DNA of 64,000 nucleotides. It comes from Linnemannia hyalina (taxonomy: Eukaryota > Mortierellomycota > Mortierellomycetes > Mortierellales > Mortierellaceae). This document shows positions 43,219 through 55,301 of this stretch, in pieces. The notes under the pieces are model-generated. The model was not told the DNA's origin. It saw nothing but the letters and a program-made list of their open reading frames with translations, and did not search any database. The stretch's first letter is position 1. Every line of letters starts with the position of its first letter. The DNA is taken from the NCBI GenBank assembly GCA_019671135.1, contig JAHRHY010000017.1, positions 1-64,000 of the forward strand. The letters run 5' to 3'. Made by a program: the position numbers and the translations under genes.

Positions 43219-44314
43219 ATCGACGATGTTTCCCTTGTCTCTCTCTCTCTTTTCCTTCTCTTTGCATATTCACACTCTCTCTTCCTTGTAACATACTTGT
43301 ACCATTGCCATGTCCGACTTTTTTTCATTTGCACAAACACCGTTCAATATTGCGAATAATAATAAAAACAAGCAAAGAATAATAGACCAAAGAGATCACT
43401 GTCGTGTGGAAGGACAAACAAAAAAGGACAGAAGGGCAAACTCTAAATAGAACCCCTTGGGCCATCAGCCAACGAGCGTGCTTGATTTTCGGACGGACCG
43501 ATGGTGCCATCGACCCGCATCGTTGGCTCATCTCTCCCTTTTTGTTCCTTCCCATTTCCTATTCGATGGGAAGGACACACACACATGTAAACAATTGGAA
43601 TATTGAAGCAGGAGATGAGAATAGAATACGTTGTTCAATTGAGTGAGCAACTTGATGGGATGGAGTCCATTGTTGTGTCCGATGGCGACATCTCGCGCAA
43701 GGGCACAAGGTATAAACAGAGTTCATGTGTCTCGCTGTCTATGAATGTCGTATCTGCATACACACACACAAACAAAACACACCTCGTCCTCATTCCGACT
43801 CCCTTTTTGCTTCTTTTGTGTGTCACTTTTTACTCCCTTTGTTTTCTAGCACTGGAGAACTGGGAGACGCGGCTTGTGTACCATCTATGCCATTGTACGA
43901 CAGCCATACCATTTTGTCTTATTGATCGACAGCGAATGAGAACGTCGACTGACCAAAGAGCATTATGATGGTTCCCTGGGTAATCAGCACACCCTCTAGC
44001 GACAACTTGACATCATCATGATTGTTTGATACACCATCCGCGCTGGGTCATCGACCTGGCGCCCCTACCCCTTTATAGTAGCAGATGCTGTGGATGATTG
44101 ATCAATTGAGCTAGACCATACACGACATCACCTTGGCGTCGTCATGATGTCAGTGCTCTGTAATACCCTTTGCCTCATTCATAAAGCCGGACATCCTTCG
44201 ACTTTTTCTTCTTCACTTTTTCTAAGGACAACAACACAACTACCCCGTTTCTTTACTCACTCTCTCACAGCAACAACATACACATACGACACAACATAAC
44301 ACATAACAAAAAAA
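43219..44314. other. Intergenic, 1.1 kb
   Basis: 3' flank of the bZIP gene and promoter of the next gene. Small frames here show no domain. The last 100 bases carry a CT-rich stretch and an ACAACA-rich leader typical of highly expressed genes in this window. Confidence 0.5.
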
Positions 44315-45281
44315 ATGTCGCTCCTTCGTCTTACTGCCCGCAGATCTGTCAACTCTGCTCTCTTTAACGGCACCCCCGGATTCGCTAGGGTTCCTCTTCT
44401 TGCTCGCTCACTTGCTAGGTACAGATCGCTTTTGTTTGCTGTTCTACTTTTATGTCTTGTTTGACAACGTATATTCGCAACGACAAAAGATCAAGCGTGT
44501 GATCGTTGCCCTCTTACCTGTTGTTCGTTACTATCTCTCACGCCATGAAAATACAAACACCAACACCGACGAATCTATATCTTCATATCCTGATTTCTTT
44601 CTACCTCTTATTCTCATTACATTGTCCAAAAAAAAAAGCAATGCAGCACAGAAAGATGAAAAGGAGGAGCTGATGAAGCACGCCCCAGGCTGGAAGCACG
44701 AAAACGCCTCGGAGAGCGAAGCGAGCGTCAAGGCGGATCGAGAGCCCCATTCTCGAGATGTCTCGCACATGCAGGACGACACGGTCAAGCACCTGAAGCA
44801 GGGTGAAGAGGACTTTGTCGACCACATCAAGGCCAAGGCTACCGAGACGGCACAGGGGTATATGGACAAGGCAAAGTCGATGGGTTCTCAGGCTTCGGAC
44901 CAAGGTGGGGAGTATGTTGACAAGGCCAAGCAGGCTGGCCAACAGGCTAAGGAGGAGTACGGTGACAAGAACCAGAAGGCTAGTCAACAGGCCAGGGAGG
45001 TTGGTGACAAGACCAAGGCGATGGGATCCAAGTTGCCGGACCAGGCCAAGAAGGTTGGAGAGGAGGCCAAGTCGATGGGATCAAAGGTATCAGAGTATGG
45101 AGGGGAGTATGTGGACCAGGCCAAAAAGGCCGGACAAAAGTACTTGAAGGAAGAAGATTACGTTGTGCGGGCGAAGGACGGTGCGCAGAAGGTGAGCGAC
45201 TTTGTCAAGAGCACAGTTGACTCTGCCAAGAAGGCAGTCGGGATGGAGAGTAGCAGCAGCGGCAATAACACCAAGCACTAA
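44315..45281 (+). CDS. Mitochondrial LEA-like stress protein
   Basis: Two exons (44315-44418 and about 44639-45281) give 248 aa. The first exon encodes a typical mitochondrial presequence (MSLLRLTARRSVNSALF, rich in Arg, Leu and Ser, no acid). The second has a conserved-looking segment HAPGWKHENASESEASVKAD, then amphipathic, Lys/Ala/Gly/Gln-rich repeats (YMDKAKSMGSQASDQGGEYV and variants) resembling group 3 LEA 11-mers. Such proteins protect membranes and enzymes during drying, cold or oxidative stress. The acceptor at 44638 is chosen because it alone keeps the frame; it lacks a good pyrimidine tract, so the junction is uncertain. Confidence 0.65.
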
Positions 45282-45931
45282 GCAGCGAGGATGGGGAGTG
45301 GTGCGCTTGCTTTCTTCTCTTTTGCTCTCATTTCCTTAGGTAAACCCTACGACACCGTCTCGCAATGGCAAATAAATTCAAAGACAATTTGTACATAAAC
45401 ACATCAGCTACTCCTTAAAAAGAACAAATGCGCACGTGATGTCTCTTTTCTTTCCAACGCATTCTTCTGTGAGCTTCCTTGGACAAGCAAGTCACCCGTG
45501 TTCATTTTCCGCACAGAGAAAAGAAAAGAAAAGAAAAAAAAACAGGCTGGCTGAGTACAACAGAGTGAGTGACACACCTCACCTATGTGCCTGAGGCGAA
45601 GGGACCGTCTTTCCTGTCCTTTTCCTTCTTTTTCCTTCTGTCGCCTCTCCCCTCCTCCTCTCTTCTTCCTTCTTCTCCAGCCCCACCTCCGGCACCCCCT
45701 CCTCTCCCTTCTTCCTTCTACTTCTCTCTCTATCTCGTTCTCTCTTCTACTCCTCCTCTTTCCGACTCTCATCAGCCTTTCGCCCTCGTACGAAGAAAAA
45801 TAAAGATCATCTCTCACTCCTCCTTCTCATCAACCACCTCCTTCACATCTAGACCATACCTTCCTTGCCTTCCCTTGTAACGATACTCTGTCCATTATCA
45901 TTCTTATTTTAACCACCATATCATAATCATC
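45282..45931. promoter_or_regulatory. Promoter region of the TPR/J-domain gene, pyrimidine-rich
   Basis: From 45590 to 45830 the plus strand is almost purely C/T. This is followed by an ACCACC-rich leader and the ATG at 45932. No TATA box is evident. No other gene is visible. Confidence 0.5.
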
Positions 45932-48241
45932 ATGCCCGCAGAAGCCATGGACATCGACCACATGGAAGCCCCCTTGTAAGTATATATACTTCTTTTTCTT
46001 TCTCTATCTCTCTCTTCTCTTCCCTTGCCATTTGTGTATTTCTGCCTTCGCCAAGTCGGCAAGCGTCCTCTTTTTCATTTAATCGGATGACCAACTAACC
46101 AACCATCCTTGTTGTTTATCTATATTGTATCGATAGGACTGCTGAGCAGATCAAGGCACAGGCGAACCAGGAATACAAAGCAGGCAACTACGCAGCGGCC
46201 GTCGATCTCTACAGCCAGTCTATCAGGCTCGAGCCCACCAACGCCACCTACTACGGAAACCGTTCCGCCGCCCTCATGATGATCAAGAAATACAGCGACG
46301 CCTCAAAGGATTGCCAGACCGCTATCCGTTTGGACCCTGCATTCGTCAAGGTAACAACGACTGATACTCTTTTATATCTTTGCTTTGTTACCCCTATATC
46401 GTTGTTCCCTTTTTAGTATTTCTGCCTGCAGCCTCTTAATGATTGGTGTATGGATAGTTTGGCAAGGAAAGAGCGAAGCGAATTACAAGAGGAAGAAATG
46501 AAGCGAATTACAAGAGGAGAAATCACAGGAAATGAAAACAAAAAGAGGAGGAAGAAGTAGCTGACGAAATGAAAAAGAAAAAGAGGAGGAAGAAGAAGTG
46601 GAAGCGGAGTACATGAAAAGAAAGAAGAAGACAAAAAAGCCAATACAAAAGCCAAAAAAAAAATTACCTGCTACTCGACAAGTCGAAATACCAACGTCAA
46701 GCCGACCACTTGAAGAAAAACCAAAGAAACATCAACAACAAAAGAAAACTTGTAAAATGAAAACAAAAACAACAATGGGACATCAAAAAACATCAAGCAT
46801 TATAAGATTAACTTGCAAGGAATAAAAACGAAACAAAGAAACAATCATCTCAACTCGAAACGCAACAAAGAACGAAGAATCTAACAAAATACGCACCTTT
46901 GGTCTGAAAAAATAACAATAGGGATACCTTCGTGGTGCAAAGTGCCAGTTGCAGATGGGAAACGTGAGCGAGTCGATCAGATTGTATACAAAGGTGTTAG
47001 AGATGGAGCCCAACAACGCCCAGGCAGCCAAGGAAAAGGCACAGGTGGATTACGTTCAGGCACAGATTGACCAGCTGCAGATGTACATGGCCAACAAACA
47101 GTTCGGCCTCGGAGCCAACGCTGTGGATCGCCTCTTCGGTATGGTCGATCTGGCGCCTCGCAAGTGGATGATCTGGAAGGGCGAATGTCTCATCGGCAAG
47201 AAGGACTTTAACGGAGCAAGCTCTGTCGCCATGGATCTCCTGCGCCTGGACTCCCAAAACTCAGATGCCATCTACCTCCGCGCCCAGGTCCTCTACAGCC
47301 AAGGCGAGAATATCAAGGCCGCCACTCACTGCGCAGAAGCCCTCCGTTGCGACCCCGATTGCTCCAAGGCCAGAGTTCTTATGAAGAAGGCCAAGAACCT
47401 GGAGGCTCAAAAGACCGCCGGAAACGATGCTTTCAAGGCCGGCAAGTTGCAGGAAGCCTATGATCTCTACACAGCAGCCTTGGCCCTCGACCCCGAGAAC
47501 GAGAGCACCAACAGCAAGCTGTACTCGAACCGTGCGACCGTCCTGGCAAAGTTGGGACGGCATCAGGAGGCAGTCGAGGACTGCGATGCCAGTTTGAAGC
47601 TCGACCCCTCATTCGTCAAGGTCCTGCGCAAGCGTGCCGAGTGCCAACTCAAGCTAGAGCAATACGAGGATGCCGTACGGGACCTCAAGTCTGCACTGGA
47701 ATTCGACAAGACCAACCGAGATATCCGCCGCGAGCTGCAGAATGCCGAGCTTGAGCTGAAAAAGTCGTTGAGGAAGGACTACTACAAGGTGTTGGGTGTG
47801 GGCAAGGATGCCGGCGAGAGCGAGATCAAGAAAGCATACCGGAAACAAGCGTTGATCTACCACCCAGACAAGAACGACGGCGATCCCGCAGCCGAGGCCA
47901 AGTTCAAGGATGTTGGAGAGGCCTATGCAGTGTTGAGCGACCCGACAAAGAAGCACCGGTATGACTCTGGCATGGATATCGAGGGAGGCGGTGGCATGGG
48001 CGGTGGTATGGATGACTTTGGTGGCGTTGATGTGAATTCCATGTTCTATCAGATGTTTGCCAACCAACAGGGTGGCGGCATGGGAGGAGGTATGGGTGGC
48101 GGCAGCCCCTTTGGAGGCGGCGGATCACCTTTTGGCGCAGGTGGAAGTCCCTTCGGCGGTGGTGGCGGTGGATTCGGAGGGCATGGCCATGGCCATGGCC
48201 ACAGCCACGGTGGTCGGGGACACAGCTTCTCCTTTGAATAG
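45932..48241 (+). CDS. TPR and J-domain cochaperone, DNAJC7/TPR2-like
   Basis: Three exons (45932-45975, 46137-46350, 46922-48241) give 525 aa. It links Hsp70 and Hsp90 through TPR repeats and stimulates Hsp70 through its J domain. Several TPR units are visible: [20 protein letters not shown] near the N-terminus, [18 protein letters not shown], the [23 protein letters not shown] unit, and [20 protein letters not shown]. The J domain ([20 protein letters not shown], then IYHPDKN) begins about residue 370 and keeps HPD. A Gly/Met/Phe-rich and Gly/His-rich tail follows. Domain order and length fit the DNAJC7 family. The second intron (571 nt) is unusually long for the locus. Confidence 0.9.
46351..46921 (+). 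other. Long purine-rich intron of the TPR/J-domain gene
   Basis: Donor GTAACA at 46351 and acceptor AATAG ending 46921. About 46450-46900 is almost wholly A/G on the plus strand, with a short direct repeat (GAAGCGAATTACAAGAGGA, twice near 46475-46520). The other introns here are mostly near 100 nt, so this looks like an expanded or inserted tract. Confidence 0.6.
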
Positions 48242-48439
48242 ACAGCGCCTTCGTATTCTACTTATCGTCTCCATAAAGCTAATCAATCAAAACCGCAGTC
48301 ACGATCGTTTGCTTTTGCTTGGAAAACAGCGTTGTGTGGTTTGTGTGCACTTTTGACCAAAGACATCAACTCAACCAACATCAACTTACGCCAACCAACC
48401 TACATCAACTCACACCAATCAGCCAAAGAGACAGAAGCA

Positions 48440-50655
48440 ATGTCGTCAAAACGGGCTGGACTTCCTTCGCTCAACTCGGGTGGATCCTCAGCATCAAAAA
48501 AAGGCGCACTACAACCCGTTAAAGTCCAACGCTACAGGGCAGGAAAAGCCCCTGAAGGCTATGTTGATCCCGCATTACAATCCTCAGACGAAGAGGAAGG
48601 CGACCAGGACGAATCTCCATCAGCACGACGAACAGCAACAAATGCAACCGGCGGGATTCACATGTCGATCGGCGTTGGGCAGGAGGAGCGGAAGGGTGCC
48701 TACCAGGTCCTGAATGTCGAACAGATGACTCGGGAGCGCCAGCAAGAACGGGCGCAGAGAGGTGGCCAGCCAGAAATGAGCGCTGCTGCTGCTGGAGGTG
48801 ACAGACGTCTTGCCAGATTGCAAGCCATGCAATTGTCAGATCAGAGGAGTCGTGGTGATACTAGATCAAGGCGGACGAAGGATGACAGCGACGAAAACGA
48901 GGAAGAGCATGAAAAGTCAGAGAATAGTGGAGATGACGAGGAGGAGGCGGCAGTGAGGAGAAGGAAAGCTGTCAGGGCCAAGGCTCTGAAGGAGGAGGAA
49001 GAAGAGGAACTCTGGGGTCAGGGCGAAGAAGAAGAGGAAGAGGAAGAAGTCGAAGATTCACGACGCAGAGGACATGCAGAGGTAATGAGGTGTTTGTCTG
49101 GCAAAGTCTTTCGTGTTCGTGCATCTCAAAATGTAAACTAACGCTGTGTATTGATGATGTTGATTTGGCACAAACAATAGGACAGTGAAGGATCATCAGA
49201 GTACACGTCTGGGTCAGAAGAAGAGTCGTCGGACGAGGACACACCCCGACGGAAATTGATGAAGCCGGTCTTTGTTCCCAAGTAAGTAGACTGGGCTGTT
49301 TATCGTCGTCGATCTGTTGGCTCGTATCCAGTTTACCAAAATTCAATGGGTCCACTGGGTATTTCTTCCCTAATTCGTGCCTGCTTTCATTCAATGTTAT
49401 TCGTTCTTTTTAGGTCCCAGAGAATCACAATTGACGAATCCACACGGTCAGAGGTGGCAGAGGAGTTGGCAGAAAAGGCTCGTCTGGAAGAGATTGCGGA
49501 ACGAAAGAAGGAGTCTCACCAGATGCTGAAGGAGTACGTGGCGCGGCAGGCCAACGTCGAGGAGGTGCCTGATGTCGACAACCTGGCCGAGGTCGATGAT
49601 ACCGATGGACTGGATGAGGAAGCCGAGTTTGAACTCTGGAAGCTGCGTGAGCTGAAGCGTATCAAGCGTGATCGTGAGGAGCTCGAAGCGTAAGTTGTTC
49701 TTTTTCGCTACATTAATGTTGTATCGCATGGGAGGCCGGTAAGAAGATTTGTTTTGCTTATTAATTGCTTACCTTATATCTTGCTGTGAATTAATAGACG
49801 CGAGAATGAAAAGCTAGAGATTGAGAGACGTCGCGAGCTGACAGAGGAGGAGCGTGTTAAGGAGGACATGGCATACCTGGCCAAGAAGGCCAAGGAAGAG
49901 CAAGCCCAAAAGGCCGCAGGATCTGTCGAAAAGTACCACCATAAAGGCGCCTTCTTTATGGTAAGTTGTTCTCTGATTTACAATGGTGCCACCGGGGAGG
50001 CTGGATCACTCGCTGATTGGAAGAGGTAACAAAATTCTAACTGCCTTAATCCTCGTATTGTTTTGTTTTACGTCAATAGGATTCTAATGAAGCGATTCTG
50101 AAGCGGTCGACAAATGAGGCAACACCAGATGCAGTTAAGGACATCAAGGCACTGCCCAAGATCATGCAGGTCCGCAACTTTGGAAGAGCAGGACAAACAA
50201 AGTACACGACGTTGAAGGACCAGGATACATCGAAGCCCTCTGGCTGGTCGGATCCGGCAACGAGACACTTGCAACAGCGACATCGTATGGGAGGTTTCCG
50301 AGGCGATGACTATAAGATTGCGTCGAGTATGCAAGGTCAGCGTGGCGGTCGAGGACGGGGTGGCGGAGGACGGGGTGGCGGAGATCGATTTGGCTCTGGC
50401 GATGGGCAAAGGAGGGACAGCGCCAATCAAACAGAGCTGGGCGGTGGTAGAAGCCAGCGTGAAGGCGGTGAAAGTGGAGGTCGTCGGGAGTACTATGACC
50501 GCGACCGCGACGATAACCATGGTCAGAGCCGTAGTCGTGGTGGTGATCGTGATCGTGATCGTGATCGTGATAGAGGGGACCGTGGCAGCAGTAGTCGAGA
50601 CTACCGAGACCGAGACCGGGATGATGGTGACTCCTACAAGCGCCGCCGGCACTAG
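48440..50655 (+). CDS. MFAP1-family spliceosomal protein with RGG/RD tail
   Basis: MFAP1 is a component of the U4/U6.U5 tri-snRNP and spliceosomal B complex, in the nucleus. Five exons (48440-49081, 49181-49281, 49414-49689, 49798-49960, 50080-50655) give 585 aa. The conserved region runs from [20 protein letters not shown] through [20 protein letters not shown] and [11 protein letters not shown] to [15 protein letters not shown] and [16 protein letters not shown], matching the family in order. The N-terminal half is acidic and Ser/Glu-rich. Where animal proteins end soon after DQDT, this one adds about 140 residues of RGG repeats and a run of Arg-Asp dipeptides ([10 protein letters not shown]), features of RNA-binding proteins. 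It begins 198 bp after the previous stop. Confidence 0.9.
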
Positions 50656-51088
50656 AAGACTAGCGTTCAATGAAGTGAAGCAAGAGTGAGGCTGTGAATC
50701 CTGCGAATCCTGTGAATCATACCCTTCTGTCCTTTGTTTTTGTTATTGTCCGCCTTCGGACATTTTTTTTTTTCGATGTCTCCGACTGTGTTGTCTGATA
50801 TACAACGACTGTTGTAGGGCAGGCAGGAGGTTGCAACAGGACAGGTGCATGTTCAAGGAAGGAAGGGACAAAGCAAATTCGACCAATCAAATGATAGCCA
50901 CCGGGAGTCGAGCCCCGTGGGAGAATACAACACAGAAGGGATAAAAGGGCAATTGTCACTTGTTTTGATTTCTTTTCTTTTTTTTTTCCCCTTTTTTTCA
51001 TCCCCACCTTTCTCTCTTCACATCCTTCCCAAGGTTCACACACTCACCACCAAACAACTAAACAAACAACCAAAACAGCCAATCGACC
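50656..51088. promoter_or_regulatory. Promoter region of the phenylalanine hydroxylase gene
   Basis: Holds the 3' end of the MFAP1 gene and a leader with a T/C tract (50965-51030) and ACCAAACAACTAAACAAAC repeats just before the ATG. GGGAGTCGAGCCCC at about 50912 resembles a tRNA T arm, but no tRNA can be folded around it. Confidence 0.5.
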
Positions 51089-53164
51089 ATGTCTGCTGCT
51101 GCCCCCACCCACCTCCACAAGTGCTCCGACACTCCCGTGGCCCCCGTCAAGACCACCGTCCACTTCTCCATCACCGACAAGGTCGGTGCCCTCGACGACT
51201 GCCTCGCCGCCATCAAGGCCATGCACATTTCCCTCACCCGCATCGAGTCGTACGTCTCCTTCTCTCTCTCCCTTTTCTTTTTTCTTTCTGTTGCTATCCA
51301 CTTCACCTTGTCTTGTCTTGTCTTGTCTTGTGTACAGTGCCATTGTATTGTGCTTGACTTGACTAACACTCTGGCTGCTTGCATCCTTCCGAAACAAAAC
51401 AAACAGGCGCCCAAGCAAGACTTCCGAGTGGGATTACGACTTTTTCGTCGACTTCAACGCCGTCGATGCTGACCAGGTCCGCCAGGTCGCAAAGTCTCTT
51501 GAGCCCTTTGCCAAGCAGGTCCACATTGTTGGTGCGGCCGGTGCTGGTAAGTTAGCCAGTCGATTTAGTTGGATTGGTTTGATGTTATTGGTCCCTCCCA
51601 TCCTTTCTTGTCATTTGTCCGTTCAGTGTTCAGTCCGTGTGCAGTACAGTTACTCGATTCTGAATGCGCATACCGTTTGTTTATTCGCTCATTGTTGTTT
51701 TCTGTTTGCCCTTTCGCCGCCGTATGCTTTCCATCTTGCACTTGCGCTACCCCACGTTTTTTTTTTCCCTTTCATTCTTTTATTTTTTCCCACCCACCCA
51801 AAAAAAATTATCTAAACTAAAAAGGATTATTCTCGCGCCTCATTATCTGTTGGTGTGTTTGTGTATTTGTTTTGATTATCTGTGTCCTCCCTCTCCTTTC
51901 CTTTTAACCATGACGGCACTTTTCCCTCTCTCACTCCCACGGCTATACCTCTTCTCTGCGCACTTGTACTCCCTCATTCGTATCTCCTAACCAACATGAT
52001 TACAATCATCCATGGAAATAGGCGAGTTGCCCGAGTCGACCCCTTGGTTCCCCCGCAAGATGGTCGACCTCGACACCTTTGCTGACAAAGTCCTCGAGAT
52101 GGGTGAGGAGCTCGATTCTGACCACCCCGGTGCCAAGGATGCCTCCTACCGTGCCCGCCGTGCTGAGATCACCATGATTGCCAAGACCTACAAGACGTAC
52201 GTATCTTCTCAAGTCTTTAACCTTACCCCTCACACGGCGCATTCACAGAGTTTCTTCTGCTGCTGCAAGGGAACAAATGAAACTAAGACTCTTCCCTTTT
52301 TCATTCTGTATTAGCGGCCAGCCCATTCCCAACATCGATTACACCCAGGTCGAGATCGAAACCTGGGCTGCTGTCTTTGACAAGCTTACTGGCATGTTCC
52401 CTACCCATGCCTGCCGTGAGCACCAGCACGTCTTCCCTCTCTTGATCCAGAACTGTGGTTATGGCACCCACGCCATTCCCCAGCTGGAGGTTGTCTCCAA
52501 GTTCTTGAAGGACTGCACCGGTTTCACTCTGCGCCCCGTCATGGGTCTGTTGACCAGCCGTGATTTCCTCAACGGCCTTGCCTTCCGTGTTTTCCATTCG
52601 ACCCAGTATATCCGCCATCACTCTAGCCCCCTGTACACTCCCGAGCCCGATGTCTGCCACGAATTGTTGGGACACGTCCCCCTGTTTGCCAACCCTGACT
52701 TTGCGGATTTCTCCCAGGAGATTGGTTTGGCTTCCTTGGGTGCGAGCGACGAGGATATTGAGCGTCTGGCCACGATTTACTGGTTCACGGTCGAGTTTGG
52801 AATCTGTCGTCAGGGCGACCAGATCCGTGCCTATGGTGCTGGTCTTTTGTCGTCCTTCGGAGAACTGGAATACTGCCTGAGCGACAAGCCTGAGATCCGT
52901 GCCTTTGAGCCTGCCAAGGTTGCCCAGCAAAAGTATCCCATTACCGAGTACCAGCCCGTTTACTTTGTTGCCGAGTCGTTCAAGGATGCCCAGATGCGTG
53001 TCCGTGAGTTCGCCAACTCTTGCGACCGCCCCTTCTCCGTCCGCTACAACGCCTACACCGAGAGTATTGAGATCCTGGACTCGAAGGAGAAGGTCATCCG
53101 CTATGCCCAGAGCATCAAGACTGACATGTTGACCTTGGTCGATGCCTTGCAGAAGTTGTCTTAA
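51089..53164 (+). CDS. PAH: Phenylalanine 4-hydroxylase
   Basis: This iron- and pterin-dependent enzyme converts phenylalanine to tyrosine with O2. Four exons (51089-51249, 51407-51546, 52022-52196, 52315-53164) give 441 aa, close to the animal enzyme. Residues ~20-100 form the regulatory ACT domain ([20 protein letters not shown]). The catalytic domain contains [14 protein letters not shown] with both iron-binding His, YWFTVEFG with the iron-binding Glu, and [16 protein letters not shown] short tetramerisation-like C-terminus ([16 protein letters not shown]) ends it. Aromatic amino acid hydroxylases are rare in fungi but known in Mortierella, where the enzyme has been tied to lipid and NADPH metabolism. 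The iron ligands favour activity. Whether the cofactor is tetrahydrobiopterin in this fungus cannot be told here. Confidence 0.95.
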
Positions 53165-53377
53165 GCACTCTTTTCCTTCCTTCCTCCGAATTGAGGGAAA
53201 GTGTTCCTGGGCTTCTTCTGTTTCTTCTTGTGTTTAGTGAGGATGTATCTCTCTGCAGGTACCTCTATGCTTTTCCGAAATAAAAACGATCCCCTGTCCG
53301 ACACAACACTTTATTGGGTATTTTATCATTTTTGGGTATTTTATCATTAATGGTATACTACAAGGTCTTGAAGATTA

Positions 53378-55301
53378 TTAGTGCTGAGCCTGTTTGTCAT
53401 CCTCCAACAAATGGTCCCAGGTGTCCAAAGGCTTTGGCAGGTCAGGATGCTCAGCCTCAAACTCCTTCTCTTCTTCCTTGTCGTCCTCGCTGTCATCATC
53501 ATGAGCATGGTCTCTCGCATGCTGCTCCTCGTTTCCATGGCGCTCAGCCTCTTCTGGCGACGACTCCTCGTAAGTAATCCAGCTCTTGCCTTCTTCCTTG
53601 GGCACCCAGAGTGAGACACTTCCGGAATGACAATAAAACTTGCCCGATCCATCTTCCTTGATCGTAACGGGGTCCTTCCAATACCCCATCATGTCCACCC
53701 AAACCTCTCCGGCGCGGTGCTGCCCAACGTTGAGGCGTTTATAGCCCTTGGTGTTAGAGTTGGACATGACGACGGCGAGACCGCCAGGGTGGTGCTCGTC
53801 GCCGTGGCGGACCCAGGCGATGCAATTGGCGTGGTCAAAGTAATCGTCCTGGGTGCCGTAGGCGAATTGCTTGCGAGCGAGGAGCATTCGGGAAAACATC
53901 TCCTTGCGGCCAGGGACGCCTGTCTCGGGCTCGGAGGGGGATTTGGGCTCGATACCGTAAAAGTCGCCATAGAACAAGCACGGGTATCCATCGAATCGCA
54001 GGCAGATCAACTAAAATGGTCAAAAAAGGACAGAGGCTGATTAGTTGGGTCTGCGATGAAGTCAGTCCTACAATGTAAGAAATGAGATTTGTTCGTGCAA
54101 ACAGCGAGAACTTACGGCTGCGGCCAGGGGTTTGAACCAGGAGGGGACAAAGCTCTCGAGGGATTGGTAGGGTTGAGTATCATGGTTGTCGATGAAGGTG
54201 ACAGCGGCCTCGGGAGAAGACTGGACGAGCGTGCCGTCAAAAATGGTCCTCATATCAAACGAAGGGCCTTCCTCACCAGCACGCTTAAAGTTGAAATGGA
54301 GGGGTACATCAAACAGATGAATGTGTCCATTGTTGTCCAAATGGATATCAACATCATCCAAGTCCTGCTTCCAGTACTCCCCCACACAAAAGAAATCGGG
54401 CTTGTTAAGCTGACCGCGAATGTGAGAAAGCAGATGTGCGATGAAGCCGGCAGAGATGTGCTTCATAGCGTCGATGCGGAAGCCGTCAATATTGAACTCG
54501 TCGATACACCATTGGGCCCAGCGCTCGGTCTCGGCGACGACATCAGGATGAGAGTAGTCAATGTTATTACACATGAGATAGTCAAAGTTGCCATTTTCAC
54601 CGTCCACGTCCTCGGCAAAGCTCTTGTTCTCGCCCTTGATCTTGAACACCGCCTATGGATAGTAGATGACGGGATAGATGAATATCTGGTGATGAGGATA
54701 CAATGGCAAATAAAAACAAGCAAAGAAGTATAAAATGAATCATGTCAGAGCAAGGCTTTTGAAAACTTACAGAGCGCTCTGCCTTGGCATCCCAATCGGT
54801 TCCAGAGAAGTGGTGGTGGTTCCACTGAAAGTCGGAGTATTTGCCCTTGCGACCAGGAAAGTTGAACTTTGTGTAGGAGGTAATCATGCTAGGGTCCTCG
54901 ATCTCCTGGGTGCGATCGTCCTCAGCAACAGCAACGGCTTTAAAAACCTCAGTCTCGTCGCCGGAAGCCTTGTGGTTGAGGACGGCGTCAAAGTAGATCT
55001 TGATACCGTGCTTGTGGCACTCGTCAATGGCCTCCTTGAGCTGGTCCTTGGTACCGTACTTGGTAGGGACGGTGCCCTTCTGGTCAAACTCGCCCATGTC
55101 CCAGAGATCGTACACGCCGTAGCCGACATCGTTGGGTGAGGTACCTTTGGTGGGTGGAGGCACCCAGATGGCAGAGAGACCGAGGGAGCTGAGGAGGCTG
55201 GCTTGTTCCTTGAGACGGATCCAATGCATATGATCGGTGGGCGAGTACCACTCGAAGAACTGGAACATTGTAACGTTCTCGTGCTGTTTGTCGTTGGCCA
55301 T
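53378..55301 (-). CDS. Intracellular alpha-amylase, GH13 bacterial-like type
   Basis: Hydrolyses internal alpha-1,4 bonds in starch or glycogen. Three exons (55301-54771, 54652-54116, 54010-53378) give 566 aa. There is no signal peptide (MANDKQHENVTMFQFFEWY), so it should act in the cytoplasm, perhaps on glycogen. The four GH13 regions are seen: DAVLNH; GFRIDAMKH with the nucleophile Asp; VGEYW with the acid/base Glu; FIDNHDTQ with the third Asp. The start resembles the liquefying Bacillus-type enzymes (GH13_5), which in fungi are thought to come from bacteria by old transfer. A C-terminal extension of about 60 residues (acidic, His-rich) is not part of the enzyme fold. It lies tail-to-tail with the phenylalanine hydroxylase gene. 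Confidence 0.93.

Noticed and set aside
50905..50935. Possible tRNA T arm GGGAGTCGAGCCCC
   Set aside because: No D arm, anticodon arm or acceptor stem can be folded around it on either strand.
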